A DNA stretch of 14,117 nucleotides from JBAYHA01 sp041666425 (GTDB taxonomy: Bacteria; Patescibacteriota; Patescibacteriia; UBA11705; JABHMO01), in contig JBAYHA010000030.1 in assembly GCA_041666425.1 (NCBI GenBank), forward strand, positions 1 to 14,117, written 5' to 3'. Under the pieces are notes generated by a model. The model searched no databases, was not told the DNA's origin, and worked only from the letters and a program-made list of their open reading frames with translations. Every line of letters starts with the position of its first letter. Position 1 is the first letter of the stretch. Positions 1 through 6,776 of the stretch are shown here, piece by piece. Made by a program: the position numbers and the translations under genes.

Positions 1-32
1 AGTTTATAAAGTTGAAAGTTTATAAAGTAGGG
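1..32 (+). repeat. AGTTTATAAAGT repeats, left copies
   Basis: The word AGTTTATAAAGT occurs at 1-12 and again at 17-28, the second followed by AGGG. The same word, also followed by AGGG, recurs at 11006-11021, and plain copies lie at 10959-10970 and, as a shorter form, near 11078. After the AGGG both long copies run into a short inverted GC-richer segment. This is a dispersed intergenic repeat; no coding frame was found at 1-111. Confidence 0.6.
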
Positions 33-111
33 TCAGGGATTGACCTGTCCAGACCGCAAAAAGGATGTTAATACATTTTGTGTAAATTTACATCTGTGGA
101 TAAATTATAGA

Positions 112-138
112 AATCGCTGAAAAATCAGCGGTTTTTTT
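112..138 (+). terminator. Intrinsic terminator for a gene left of the window
   Basis: CGCTGA (115-120), an AAAA loop and TCAGCG (125-130) form a perfect 6-bp stem, extendable by two A-T pairs across a T-G wobble, followed directly by seven T (132-138). No gene for it to terminate is visible in 1-111, so it probably serves a transcript entering from the left. Confidence 0.7.
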
Positions 139-347
139 GTTGTTTTGTTTTTTTTCCGCCAGCGGCGGATCCGCCTTTGGTGGAGGTCGGTTGCTAAATT
201 TAAATTGTTCAGTTGTTCAGTTGCTCTGTTGCTCAATTGCTTGCCCTTCCGTAGCCCGCAGAGCGAAGGAGGGCTCTGTTGCTCTGTTGAAAAATCCACC
301 CCACGATTGCGTGTTTTTTTATCGCTGTTTTATAATTATTTTGAAAG
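139..347. repeat. Repeat-filled gap: tandem mini-hairpins and an octamer array
   Basis: Three repeat types fill this gap. At 155-184 two mini-hairpins stand head to tail: TCCGCC-agc-GGCGGA followed by TCCGCC-ttt-GGTGGA. At 205-244 there is an 8-bp array: TTGTTCAG twice, then TTGCTCTG, TTGCTCAA and TTGCTTGC, with two more related units at 273-289. Between them, 243-274 is an imperfect inverted repeat (GCCCTTCCG against CGAAGGAGGGC). ORFs can be drawn through the stretch, but they are translations of the repeats and look like no protein I know. No convincing promoter was found for the gene at 348. Confidence 0.65.
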
Positions 348-641
348 ATGACAAAATTATTAAAACAAAAGCATATGAATGAAGTTCTCGCCAAGTTAAA
401 AGAAATGGATGAACGTTTTGCAACACAAGACAAACGGTTTGACAAACAAGACAAAAGACTTGATCGGATTGAAAAAAGATTAGATGATTTGACTATTGAA
501 GTGGTGAATCATTCAGAACGGTTACAGAGAATAGAAGAAAATATGGTGACAAAAATGGACTTTAATATTTTGTTGGGGAGAATGGATGAGATGTTGGTTT
601 TATTCAAAAAAAGAGATTTGGCAGCTTTTTTATTTGTTTAA
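348..641 (+). CDS. Small coiled-coil protein, function unknown
   Basis: This encodes a 97-residue, highly charged protein. From about residue 19 to 50 it shows clear heptads: MDERFAT, QDKRFDK, QDKRLDR and IEKRLDD follow one another with F, L or I at the core positions. A long helix that self-associates or pairs with a partner is therefore likely. There is no signal peptide and no recognisable catalytic motif. Neither ATG 348 nor the in-frame ATG at 375 has a Shine-Dalgarno site, so the start is uncertain; the coiled coil lies downstream of both. The stop codon overlaps that of the convergent patatin-like gene by four bases (638-641). I do not recognise a named family. Small proteins with repeated DxRF/DKRL heptads are, from memory, common in candidate-phyla genomes. 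Confidence 0.7.
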   Translation: MTKLLKQKHMNEVLAKLKEMDERFATQDKRFDKQDKRLDRIEKRLDDLTIEVVNHSERLQRIEENMVTKMDFNILLGRMDEMLVLFKKRDLAAFLFV

Positions 642-1453
642 TTTTTGAGAAGGATTTTTATTTTTTCGATAACTTTTGCCGTTTCTTTTTCGCCGTTTTT
701 AATTAATTGTTGTCCGTTTTTGTTAGTAAAATAATCTCTAAAACTTTTTATGCCAACGGCCGGAGTATATGGTTCGATAATTATATCTGATGATGCCGTG
801 GAATGTCTTGCTAAGTGGTAGCGGAGAATATTAAGACTGCGCAAGGCAGTTCTACTTAATCCGAATTTTAAATTAGCATTGAATTTTTCATTTTTTATAT
901 AATTATCAAGGTTTACAGAAATGACAATATCGGCGCCCATTTTTCTTAATAATTCATCAGGAACAGGATCACTTAATCCGCCATCAACTAGAAGATTTTT
1001 GCCAATTTTAATTGGTGTAAAAATTGTTGGTATACACATACTGGCGCGAATAGCCGGGACCAGCTTTCCTTTTTTGAAGATAACTGTTTTGCCGGTGATT
1101 AAATCAGTGGCCACAATAGCTAAGGGAATTTTGGTGTTTTTGAATTCAGCATCATCAAGCCACTGTTCTAACAGTTTTGTTAATTTTTCTCCTTTGGAAA
1201 AAGCGCCATTTATTGTCGGTTCGAGAAAAGTGAGAAATTTTTCTTTTTTCTTTCCCAACGTATATTCTTCTAATTTTTTGATATCTTGAAAAAGGGCATA
1301 GTGAGCGCCAACCCAAGACCCAATACTACTACCAGCAATAAAATCAATAGGAATGTCATTTTCTATCAGTTTTTTTATTACACCGACATGGGCTAGTCCG
1401 CGAATGCCTCCGCTACCTAGAGCTAAACCAACTTTTTTTCTTTTTTCATTCAT
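638..1453 (-). CDS. Patatin-like phospholipase / serine esterase (RssA/NTE type)
   Basis: The protein has 271 residues. All patatin signatures are visible: the glycine-rich oxyanion loop GSGGIRG (residues 13-19), the nucleophile elbow GSSIG with Ser43 as predicted nucleophile, and the DGG motif with Asp157 as the second member of the Ser-Asp dyad. The segment ASMCIPTIF (about 137-145) matches the conserved stretch ahead of the Asp. The family hydrolyses acyl esters of phospholipids or other lipids; the substrate cannot be read from sequence. There is no signal peptide, so it is probably cytoplasmic or peripheral to the membrane, as for RssA/YchK relatives. The length is that of a stand-alone patatin domain with no cyclic-nucleotide or other added domains. 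No Shine-Dalgarno site precedes ATG 1453. A likely extended -10 promoter lies just upstream, at 1481-1488. Confidence 0.92.
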   Translation of the reverse strand: MNEKRKKVGLALGSGGIRGLAHVGVIKKLIENDIPIDFIAGSSIGSWVGAHYALFQDIKKLEEYTLGKKKEKFLTFLEPTINGAFSKGEKLTKLLEQWLDDAEFKNTKIPLAIVATDLITGKTVIFKKGKLVPAIRASMCIPTIFTPIKIGKNLLVDGGLSDPVPDELLRKMGADIVISVNLDNYIKNEKFNANLKFGLSRTALRSLNILRYHLARHSTASSDIIIEPYTPAVGIKSFRDYFTNKNGQQLIKNGEKETAKVIEKIKILLKN

Positions 1454-1463
1454 ATAGTTTATG

Positions 1464-1488
1464 TGAAATTTTTCATTTCAATTATATC
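1464..1488 (-). promoter_or_regulatory. Extended -10 promoter and inverted repeat ahead of the patatin gene
   Basis: On the minus strand TATAAT (1486-1481) is preceded by TG with one base between, giving an extended -10 (TGATATAAT). The spaced -35 position is poor. Between this box and the start codon lies a 6-bp inverted repeat, TGAAAT (1464-1469) and ATTTCA (1475-1480), with a 5-nt loop. It could be an operator or a leader hairpin. Confidence 0.45.
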
Positions 1489-1578
1489 ACAAATGTCAAA
1501 ATAAAATGGATTTGGGTGCTTTTTTGGATAGTTTTGTTGATGTTTTTGTTTAAAATTAGCTAATAATGGTGATTTGTA

Positions 1579-1607
1579 TTGACAAAACCATAAAAATTTG
1601 ACATTAT
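1579..1607 (+). promoter_or_regulatory. Sigma70-type promoter for the 1650-2463 unit
   Basis: A perfect -35 TTGACA (1579-1584) stands 17 nt before CATTAT (1602-1607), a 4/6 match to the -10; overlapping TATATA/TATATT boxes lie a few bases later. An AT-rich word, TTTGTTTAAAATTAG, sits upstream at 1545-1559 and recurs exactly upstream of the promoter at 7127. Confidence 0.55.
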
Positions 1608-1649
1608 ATATTGTTCGCTGAAATCTCAAAGTTATTTAAGGAGGATCAA

Positions 1650-2165
1650 ATGAGTAGCCGCAGTTTGCGTTGGAAAGTTTCTGATCGGAAAGGCAACAAC
1701 AATTGTCGTTCTGGGGAATGTTCTGTGTGTTTGGGTGAAGGCGGTGGGCCGAGAGAATTTGAGGACTTTTGTCCTAATTGTGGCAAACCGTCGGAAAGTT
1801 ACCGGCGACAGATTCAAGAGGAGTCTGAAGATCAGCAGGATCGGCAAGAGCATGGTTTGCTTAACGGGAAGCCGTTGCCGAGTGAGGAGGGAGAGAAGAT
1901 GGGTTCTGATTGTGATGATTATGATTTGGATTATCAGCCCAAATGTGGGTATTGTGGTGATGGAGTTTATAATCAACAGGGGGAACCGTGTGATTATTGT
2001 GATCGTGATCCTGATTCGAATACGTTGTCCGCTGAAGAGGAAGAACGGTTGATGATGATTAACGCTGGATATTCGTTCGGAGAAATGAATTTTGAAGCTG
2101 AGGAAGTAGCGGAGAGTAGCGAACTTGGGGTTGGGCGCGTGATGAAAAGACTAGAAGATCATTAG
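1650..2165 (+). CDS. Zinc-ribbon-like protein with two double-CxxC clusters, function unknown
   Basis: The protein has 171 residues from ATG 1650. That start is chosen because a full AAGGAGG (1638-1644) precedes it by 5 nt; the reading frame runs further upstream but through promoter sequence. There are two four-cysteine groups: C24-C27 with C41-C44, and C99-C102 with C114-C117. The second group (CGYCGDG then CDYC) resembles the CxxCxGxG repeats of DnaJ-type zinc fingers, so binding of two zinc ions is plausible. The middle (about 52-98) and the C-terminal part (126-171) are very acidic, and no J domain or catalytic domain is present. The next gene (2188) follows after 22 bases and is probably co-transcribed up to the terminator at 2473. 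I do not recognise a family; a scaffold or nucleic-acid-associated role would be a guess. Confidence 0.75.
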   Translation: MSSRSLRWKVSDRKGNNNCRSGECSVCLGEGGGPREFEDFCPNCGKPSESYRRQIQEESEDQQDRQEHGLLNGKPLPSEEGEKMGSDCDDYDLDYQPKCGYCGDGVYNQQGEPCDYCDRDPDSNTLSAEEEERLMMINAGYSFGEMNFEAEEVAESSELGVGRVMKRLEDH

Positions 2166-2187
2166 ATAATGGAATGAGGAGGTTTTA

Positions 2188-2463
2188 ATGGGAAAATTGT
2201 TGAATGCAATGAAGGGTGGTTTTTCTTCTGGCTGGCGAGCTGGCTCTGGTGAAACAGAAACCGCAGAAACAGCTTATGCCGATATTTTGAAGAAGTTGAG
2301 TGATTCTTCGTTCTCGGACGAAGAAATCGCCACAGCTTTTTTGGAATTTTGTAGTAAGTTCAAAGAGTATTCCTACAATATGTTAGCTATTGTAGTGGAT
2401 CAGATCAGTGTTTTTCGTCCGGAAGTGATTATGCTTCTGGATCGGAAAATTAATAACAAGTAG
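2188..2463 (+). CDS. Small soluble protein, function unknown
   Basis: This encodes a 91-residue protein. The start is well supported: TGAGGAGGT lies just upstream of ATG 2188. Residues 1-24 are glycine- and serine-rich and look flexible. Residues about 28-88 look like a compact helical domain with alternating acidic and hydrophobic stretches. There is one cysteine, no membrane segment and no known motif. It follows the zinc-ribbon-like gene by 22 bases and is followed within 10 bases by a strong intrinsic terminator, so the two probably form one transcription unit. I do not recognise the family and assign no function. Confidence 0.7.
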   Translation: MGKLLNAMKGGFSSGWRAGSGETETAETAYADILKKLSDSSFSDEEIATAFLEFCSKFKEYSYNMLAIVVDQISVFRPEVIMLLDRKINNK

Positions 2464-2472
2464 TTTTCATTT

Positions 2473-2507
2473 GTCCCTATCGGTCATTACCGGTAGGGAC
2501 TTTTTTT
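2473..2507 (+). terminator. Intrinsic terminator after the 1650-2463 unit
   Basis: GTCCCTATCGGT (2473-2484) pairs with ACCGGTAGGGAC (2489-2500), with a single G-T wobble and a 4-nt loop, and is followed by seven T. Confidence 0.9.
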
Positions 2508-2521
2508 AAAATTTGCGAAAA

Positions 2522-2556
2522 CAAAAGGAACTTCCAAATCGAAGCTCCTTTTTTGT
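2522..2556 (-). terminator. Probably bidirectional intrinsic terminator after the ASCH gene
   Basis: GGAACTTC (2527-2534) and GAAGCTCC (2541-2548) form an 8-bp stem with one wobble, flanked by A-rich sequence on the left and a T-run on the right. It works as a hairpin plus T-run on both strands. On the minus strand it sits a few bases past the stop at 2561. Confidence 0.65.
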
Positions 2557-2560
2557 TTTT

Positions 2561-2911
2561 TTAAACCGATTTAATTTTTATAGCGATAACTCCAAATAAT
2601 TTTTCTTCCTCTGGCGGATAAATTTTGTAAAGGTCTTCCAGAAAAGTTTTTTTATCAAAATCTTCAGGATAACCAAAATCAGTTATAGTAAATTTTTCGA
2701 ACAGCGATTGAAAATCGGGAAGTTTTTTTAAGTCGATAATTTCTACCAAAACTTTTTCCGTTAATTCCGGTCTTTTGGAAAATTCAATTTGTTCTCCGAT
2801 ACGCAATGCTTTTCTTTTTTCGTCCAGCAAACGGATTTCGACTGTTTTTTTGCGTTCTTTTATTAAATTAAAAGATTCTGGATTAAGTTTCATTTCATGA
2901 ATCCTGATCAT
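2561..2911 (-). CDS. ASCH-domain protein (predicted RNA-binding)
   Basis: The 116-residue protein is close to a bare ASCH domain. The N-terminal HEMKLNPESF and KKTVEIRLLDEKR (residues 21-33) match the conserved core in which a Lys, an Arg and a DEKR segment line the binding cleft. The ending YPPEEEKLFGVIAIKI matches the usual final strand. ASCH domains belong to the PUA/EVE-like fold and are predicted to bind RNA or modified nucleotides; a few are amidohydrolases acting on modified cytidines. The substrate here is unknown. ATG 2911 overlaps the TGA of the upstream membrane-protein gene as ATGA, so translation is probably coupled; this also argues for the first rather than the second Met (2893). 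A terminator follows immediately. Confidence 0.85.
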   Translation of the reverse strand: MIRIHEMKLNPESFNLIKERKKTVEIRLLDEKRKALRIGEQIEFSKRPELTEKVLVEIIDLKKLPDFQSLFEKFTITDFGYPEDFDKKTFLEDLYKIYPPEEEKLFGVIAIKIKSV

Positions 2912-3399
2912 AAGTTTGTTTTTTTATGTTTATTATTTTTTTTGTAAATAAGCCAACCAACAAAAATGCCAAGGCCAAAATAGAAAAAAATTAGCATTGC
3001 GCAGAGAACAAAGAACGCCGTTGTTTGCACTCGTTGTACACATGATTCTTCAGGGATTGATTCCAGTCTGGCGCAACAGCCGAGAGTTTCGTTCATAACC
3101 CAATAATTTTGGCAGTTAGTTGTATCTTTTTGCCAAAGAGCGCAGTTTAATTGATTTCTGGGACAGAAAGGATTGATTAACGGATCAACTCGAGTGAAAA
3201 ATCCTGACAATAGTGGAATTGAGTGGCCGGTTATTGTTGGTAAAAGCAAGGACATGGATTGCGCTTTTTCTGATGTTGAAAAATTTTTTAATATTGGGAA
3301 ATAAGCAAAAATATAAAATAAAAAAAGTGCGATGCAGATTACCATTCCGATCAAACCTCCGTGTAATAAATATTGCGCTTTGTTTTTTGTTTTTTTCAT
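2908..3399 (-). CDS. Two-pass membrane protein with a cysteine-rich outer loop
   Basis: The protein has 163 residues. It has a lysine-rich N-terminus, a hydrophobic segment at about 14-35, a loop of roughly 90 residues, a second hydrophobic segment at about 127-151, and a lysine-rich tail (KKNNKHKK). Basic residues at both ends predict that both termini are cytoplasmic and the loop is outside. The loop carries six cysteines (79, 86, 96, 108, 109, 120), suggesting disulfides outside the cell. No known family was recognised. The start lies one base after the stop of the rdgB-like remnant and the stop overlaps the ASCH start, so the three were probably one operon. There is no Shine-Dalgarno site, which fits translation coupled to the preceding frame. 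Confidence 0.75.
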   Translation of the reverse strand: MKKTKNKAQYLLHGGLIGMVICIALFLFYIFAYFPILKNFSTSEKAQSMSLLLPTITGHSIPLLSGFFTRVDPLINPFCPRNQLNCALWQKDTTNCQNYWVMNETLGCCARLESIPEESCVQRVQTTAFFVLCAMLIFFYFGLGIFVGWLIYKKNNKHKKTNL

Positions 3400-3400
3400 A

Positions 3401-3520
3401 TTACCGAACTAAATGATTTTTTAATTTTTCCACTGTTTGACGACGCATTTTTATTTTCGGTAAAACCGCTTGAACTTCTTTTAGCTTATTTTTGTTGCCG
3501 GTGATAAATTTTACAGGCAC
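3401..3520 (-). pseudogene. Internally deleted remnant of an rdgB/ITPA-type (d)ITP pyrophosphatase gene
   Basis: Read from GTG 3520, this frame gives only 39 residues. The first part, FITGNKNKLKEVQAVLP, is the characteristic N-terminus of non-canonical purine NTP pyrophosphatases (TGNxxKxxE). It then passes directly to RRQTVEKLKNHL, which resembles the C-terminal end of the same family (SHRxxAxxKLKxxL). Roughly 150 middle residues, including the acidic metal site, are missing. I read this as an in-frame internal deletion of a once functional gene. An in-frame TAG lies 6 codons upstream of the GTG, so it does not extend. Its stop is one base before the membrane-protein start at 3399. Family assignment is from recognition of the motif; the deletion model is inference. 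A short functional peptide cannot be excluded. Confidence 0.65.
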
Positions 3521-3561
3521 AAAGGCAAACGATATTTGCTAAATTTAGGTTATTTTTAATG

Positions 3562-3590
3562 TTGACACGAGTGTGATAATATGATAAAGT
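3562..3590 (+). promoter_or_regulatory. Sigma70-type promoter for the 3640-4685 unit
   Basis: TTGACA (3562-3567), 17 nt, then TAAAGT (3585-3590). The context TGATAAAGTT is shared with the lipoprotein promoter at 7127-7155, which also has a 17-nt spacer. Confidence 0.55.
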
Positions 3591-3639
3591 TAATTGTCCT
3601 TGGTTCTTTTATCATAACATATTCTGTTGGAGGTTAAAA

Positions 3640-4293
3640 ATGCATTGTTTGAGAATAATTTTGGGCCGACAGGAAACGCGTTTGAGTTTACAACAGAGAC
3701 TGGAAAAAAAGCTGAAGCAAGAAACTGCTCTTTTGCAAATGAGATTGGCGCTGATTGAGTCCGTTAATGGAGTTAAATATGAGCCAAAAAGTAAGTGTCC
3801 TCGATGTGGCAAAGAATTGACACACTTGGAAATCATGAATGGATTTTTGCAGGATGTTAATGATTTTACCACAGAGTGTCCAAAATGTAAGACCAGAATG
3901 CGCGCATATTTGCATGCCAAGAAAGGGTCTTCTGGCATGATTGAAATTGCGATGTATTGTCCGATGCAAACCATTGAGCGTTTGCGTGGCAAGGATAATT
4001 TGACTGAAGAAGAAATTGAAAAAGAAAATCTGGGAGTTTACAGTTCGGCGATTGTCAATTTCGGTTCTTTGAAAAATGCCTTTGCAACCTTTGGGGTTAA
4101 TTATTTGAAATCGACACCGAAAGTTTCTTGGCAAGAGAAAGTTCGAGATTTTCTTGGCTATATTTCTGATGTGGAGATTTCCAAAATTGTTGGCGTTCAT
4201 CGTAATGCAATCGGTGCGTATCGACGATCACTTGGAATTGATCGAGCCACGAAAGAGGATTTGTTAGAATGGGGATTAACTTATTTTGAATAA
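3640..4293 (+). CDS. Zinc-ribbon protein with a C-terminal helix-turn-helix, probable DNA-binding protein
   Basis: The protein has 217 residues. GGAGG (3629-3633) lies 6 nt before ATG 3640, fixing the start. Residues about 13-42 are a charged helix; C53-x2-C56 and C80-x2-C83 form a zinc ribbon. Residues about 168-200 look like a helix-turn-helix (FLGYISDVEISKIVGVHRN, then a basic AYRRSLGI helix). HTH segments of the form SDxEIAxxxGVxRxxVxxxRxxLGI occur in several regulator and homing-associated families. The combination suggests binding to DNA, but no effector domain is visible and I cannot name the family. Residues about 84-110 between zinc ribbon and HTH may be a small beta domain. It has its own promoter, and the 121-residue gene follows 26 bases downstream before the terminator at 4693. 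Confidence 0.75.
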   Translation: MHCLRIILGRQETRLSLQQRLEKKLKQETALLQMRLALIESVNGVKYEPKSKCPRCGKELTHLEIMNGFLQDVNDFTTECPKCKTRMRAYLHAKKGSSGMIEIAMYCPMQTIERLRGKDNLTEEEIEKENLGVYSSAIVNFGSLKNAFATFGVNYLKSTPKVSWQEKVRDFLGYISDVEISKIVGVHRNAIGAYRRSLGIDRATKEDLLEWGLTYFE

Positions 4294-4319
4294 AACAAAC
4301 TTTTTTTATGGAGGTTTTC

Positions 4320-4685
4320 ATGGGCTTAACTCAAGAACTTCGAGAACTTAGGGAAAATAGGTTGAAGGAGCTTGCAAAAGAGGAGGATGAGGCTTGTCGG
4401 CAGTATGTTGATTATGTGATTGAAACTTGTAAGGACACGGTGGTTGATTTAAAAACGGGGGTTGTCCTCAAAGATTTTGCGAAATTTGGAAATAGGAATT
4501 ATGAGCCTCCTTCTTGGGACTTTCCACCCCCAAGTTTGAATCCGATGGGAGCAAAAATTTTAAGTATGTTAAGGTCTCAAACGGATTTAACTATTGAGGT
4601 AGCGCTTTTTTCTAAGACGGAAGAAATTCCAAAGCGATTTTTGTTTGAAACTTTTCGTGTTCCAATGTTAGTAATAACTTTTTGA
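4320..4685 (+). CDS. Small protein, function unknown
   Basis: The protein has 121 residues from ATG 4320. GGAGG (4310-4314) stands 5 nt before it, which is why I prefer it over the in-frame ATG at 4308 that lies inside the ribosome-binding site itself. Residues 5-38 form a charged helix, possibly a coiled coil (ELRELRENRLKELAKEEDE). A proline-rich stretch (PPSWDFPPPSLNP, 63-75) separates this from a C-terminal part (about 76-121) with beta-like character. There is no signal peptide, membrane segment or known motif. It is probably co-transcribed with the zinc-ribbon/HTH gene and ends just ahead of a strong terminator. I do not recognise the family. Confidence 0.7.
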   Translation: MGLTQELRELRENRLKELAKEEDEACRQYVDYVIETCKDTVVDLKTGVVLKDFAKFGNRNYEPPSWDFPPPSLNPMGAKILSMLRSQTDLTIEVALFSKTEEIPKRFLFETFRVPMLVITF

Positions 4686-4692
4686 ACAAAAT

Positions 4693-4720
4693 GCGGAGGT
4701 CATATTCCTCCGCTTTTTTT
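4693..4720 (+). terminator. Intrinsic terminator after the 3640-4685 unit
   Basis: GCGGAGG (4693-4699), a 7-nt loop and CCTCCGC (4707-4713) form a perfect 7-bp stem followed by seven T. It lies between the convergent unknown gene and mscL and may act weakly on the minus strand too. Confidence 0.9.
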
Positions 4721-4721
4721 G

Positions 4722-5105
4722 TTATTTTTTTAACAGATCGCGAATTTCTTTTAATAATTTAATATCTTCCGGTTCGGGAGTTAGTTTGGCTTCTTCTTTT
4801 TTCTTCAGGCGATTAATTTGTCTGACGAGAAAGAAAACAGCAAAAGAAATAATTAAGAAATCAATAATGGTGCTGATAAAATTCCCGTAATTAAAAGTAA
4901 CGGCCGGTTTGGTGTCTGTAGCTACTTTTAAAACCAAGGAAAGTTTGGAAAAATCCATGCCGGCCAAAAGTGCACCGATTGGCGGCATAATAATATCACT
5001 GACAAGGCTGGTAACGATTTTGCCAAAAGCACCGCCAATAATAATACCAACGGCCAAGTCAATGACATTGCCTTTGACGGCAAATTTTTTGAATTCTTTG
5101 AACAT
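4722..5105 (-). CDS. mscL: Large-conductance mechanosensitive channel MscL
   Basis: The protein has 127 residues, close to the usual MscL length. The first segment, FKKFAVKGNVIDLAVGIII followed by GGAFGKIVTSLVSDIIMPP, is the diagnostic amphipathic N-terminal helix and pore-lining TM1. A periplasmic loop with the FNYGNFI stretch follows, then TM2 (about 78-98) and a charged C-terminal helix ending IKLLKEIRDLLKK, very like the cytoplasmic bundle of other MscL proteins. The homopentameric channel opens under membrane tension and releases solutes on osmotic downshock. The gene starts 3 bases after the stop of the upstream unknown gene, indicating one transcript with coupled translation; no separate Shine-Dalgarno site is present. 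Confidence 0.96.
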   Translation of the reverse strand: MFKEFKKFAVKGNVIDLAVGIIIGGAFGKIVTSLVSDIIMPPIGALLAGMDFSKLSLVLKVATDTKPAVTFNYGNFISTIIDFLIISFAVFFLVRQINRLKKKEEAKLTPEPEDIKLLKEIRDLLKK

Positions 5106-5108
5106 AAA

Positions 5109-5711
5109 TTAAAATATTTTTGTTATTTGGTGACCAATGTGCAAACCGCCAAAAATTTGGTCTTGAATTTTTTCATTTGGATATTTTGATCCCTTTATTG
5201 TTAAAGTTGTTGGAGTTGTTTCAAAAACAATTTCTCCGTAAAGAGATACTGAATTAAGTTCAAGCGGATAGCTACCAATTTTGGGAGCTGTTGTTGTGAT
5301 AGCGTGATCAATGATGGAAAAAAAAGCTAGTTTTCTGGCGTTTTTGATTATTTCAAAACCTGATTCGTCAGTAAAAAAAATATTTTTCATGATTTGTTGA
5401 ATGTCAATTTCTCCAGTTTCTCTATCAACACGAAAACGTAAAGATTGACCATCTTTGGTCACAAAATATGTTGATCCAATTTCGGTTGCAAAAACATGAG
5501 CAAAGCGATCTTTTTGTTCCATTAATTTTTTTAATAAACCTTCGATCAAATTTTTTTTCTGATAAAAAAAATCATTATAGGTTACCGTAATTGCCGTTTC
5601 ACTAACAGATAAATTATCAGAAAGAGCGTCGATTTCATCTTTGGTTTTTTTTACTAAGTTTTTTAATTCGGCAAAGGTCATTGCTGGCACCGGTATTTTT
5701 TCTTGCGACAT
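5109..5711 (-). CDS. Hypothetical protein in the mscL operon
   Basis: The protein has 200 residues and no signal peptide or membrane segment. Residues about 13-75 contain helical, charged segments (ELKNLVKKTKDEIDAL, and later KNLIEGLLKKLMEQKDRF). From about residue 76 the pattern alternates as in a beta-rich domain (STYFVTKDGQSLRFRVDRE), ending with further short strands. I do not recognise a family. It is immediately upstream of mscL, with a 3-base gap, so the two are co-expressed; whether the protein affects the channel is unknown. It is divergent from miaA. No Shine-Dalgarno site precedes ATG 5711. Confidence 0.7.
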   Translation of the reverse strand: MSQEKIPVPAMTFAELKNLVKKTKDEIDALSDNLSVSETAITVTYNDFFYQKKNLIEGLLKKLMEQKDRFAHVFATEIGSTYFVTKDGQSLRFRVDRETGEIDIQQIMKNIFFTDESGFEIIKNARKLAFFSIIDHAITTTAPKIGSYPLELNSVSLYGEIVFETTPTTLTIKGSKYPNEKIQDQIFGGLHIGHQITKIF

Positions 5712-5802
5712 AATTTATTAACTATTTAAAAAATCAAAATTCATTTCCGCTTTCATTTTAGCAAAAAATAATTATTTTTGGAAATTTTAGCAAAAATTTG
5801 GT

Positions 5803-5831
5803 TTGATTATTTCTATAAAATGTTGTAAAAT
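5803..5831 (+). promoter_or_regulatory. Likely promoter for miaA
   Basis: TTGATT (5803-5808) and TAAAAT (5826-5831) are separated by 17 nt and lie 24 bases before ATG 5856. The rest of the gap 5712-5855 is AT-rich, with no other feature that I can see. Confidence 0.4.
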
Positions 5832-5855
5832 TTATAACAATATAAAAGCTTGCTT

Positions 5856-6776
5856 ATGCTGAAAAAAAGAAAAATAATTGTTGTTCTTGGGCCAACGGCC
5901 AGCGGAAAGTCGGCTTTGGCTTTGACGTTGGCAAAAAAGTTTAACGGTTTTTTAATCTCCGCTGATTCGCGACAGATTTATCGAAAAATGGATATTGGTA
6001 CAAACAAAGATCTTGGGGTTTGGCAAAACGGCAAATTTTTTGTTGATGGAATTCGGGAAGAGCTAATTGATATGATTGAGCCGGATGAATATTTTTCAGT
6101 TGATAATTGGGTGAACGAAACAAAAAAAATAATTAAAAAAGAAAAAGGCTTACCGATTATTGTCGGTGGAACCGGTTTGTATATTAGCGCCTTGGTGGAA
6201 AATTATGAGTTGGCTGGTGACTATGATGAAAAAATCAGAAAAGAAGTTGAAGACAAATATAAAAAATTTGGTTTAGAGTTTTTAATCAAGGAGATGAAAA
6301 AAGTTGATCCGGAAATAGAGAATAAAATTGAAATAAAAAATCCGCGCAGAATGCTTCGCGCGGGGGAAATTATTTTTCAAACCAACAAGCCATTAGAAAT
6401 GAGAAAAGCTGAATCTGAGTTTGAAGTTTTGCAAATTGGCAACAATATTGATAAGGAAATTTTATTTGCCAAAATAGATAAACGAGTTGACCAAATGATT
6501 GAACAAGGATTGATTGATGAAGTTAGAAATTTAAAAAATCTTGGTTATGAAGAAAAATCAAGTGCTATTTCTGGGATTGGTTATCGGCAGATTTATCGAT
6601 TTTTAAATAATGAAATCAGCGGAATTGAAGCGGTTCGTTTGATAAAGAGAGATTCTCGTCGTTTTGCCAAGAGACAGCTTACTTGGTTTTGTCGAGACAA
6701 AAGTATTAAATGGGTAAATGATGAAACTGAAGCGGTTGTTCTGGCGGAAAAGTTTTTTAGAGATTCTTTAATTTAA
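5856..6776 (+). CDS. miaA: tRNA dimethylallyltransferase MiaA
   Basis: The protein has 306 residues from ATG 5856. The reading frame opens two codons earlier at a TTG (5850), but ATG is preferred. MiaA transfers a dimethylallyl group from DMAPP to N6 of A37 in tRNAs that read codons starting with U. Visible motifs are the P-loop GPTASGKS (12-19), DSRQIYRKMDIGT (37-49), where the family usually has DSxQxY...IGTAK, GGTGLY (104-109), NPRRMLRAGE in the middle, SGIGYRQI, and RQLTWF near the end, which belongs to the tRNA-contacting region. The whole domain order is intact, so it should be active. It is monocistronic on the plus strand with its own probable promoter and no Shine-Dalgarno site. A 12-bp hairpin follows eight bases after the stop. 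Confidence 0.96.
   Translation: MLKKRKIIVVLGPTASGKSALALTLAKKFNGFLISADSRQIYRKMDIGTNKDLGVWQNGKFFVDGIREELIDMIEPDEYFSVDNWVNETKKIIKKEKGLPIIVGGTGLYISALVENYELAGDYDEKIRKEVEDKYKKFGLEFLIKEMKKVDPEIENKIEIKNPRRMLRAGEIIFQTNKPLEMRKAESEFEVLQIGNNIDKEILFAKIDKRVDQMIEQGLIDEVRNLKNLGYEEKSSAISGIGYRQIYRFLNNEISGIEAVRLIKRDSRRFAKRQLTWFCRDKSIKWVNDETEAVVLAEKFFRDSLI

Noticed and set aside
205..289. Short regular repeats as a possible CRISPR array
   Set aside because: Units are 8 bp, degenerate and without spacers; no cas gene is present.
303..321. CACG/CGTG hairpin followed by seven T as a terminator
   Set aside because: The stem is only 4 bp and no gene ends just upstream.
137..382. Overlapping small plus-strand frames in the left gap
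   Set aside because: They translate the octamer array and GC-rich hairpins; no protein-like composition or ribosome-binding site.
3640..3760. N-terminal helix of the 217-residue protein recalls region I of sigma-54
   Set aside because: No RpoN box and no core-binding region; length and zinc ribbon do not fit.
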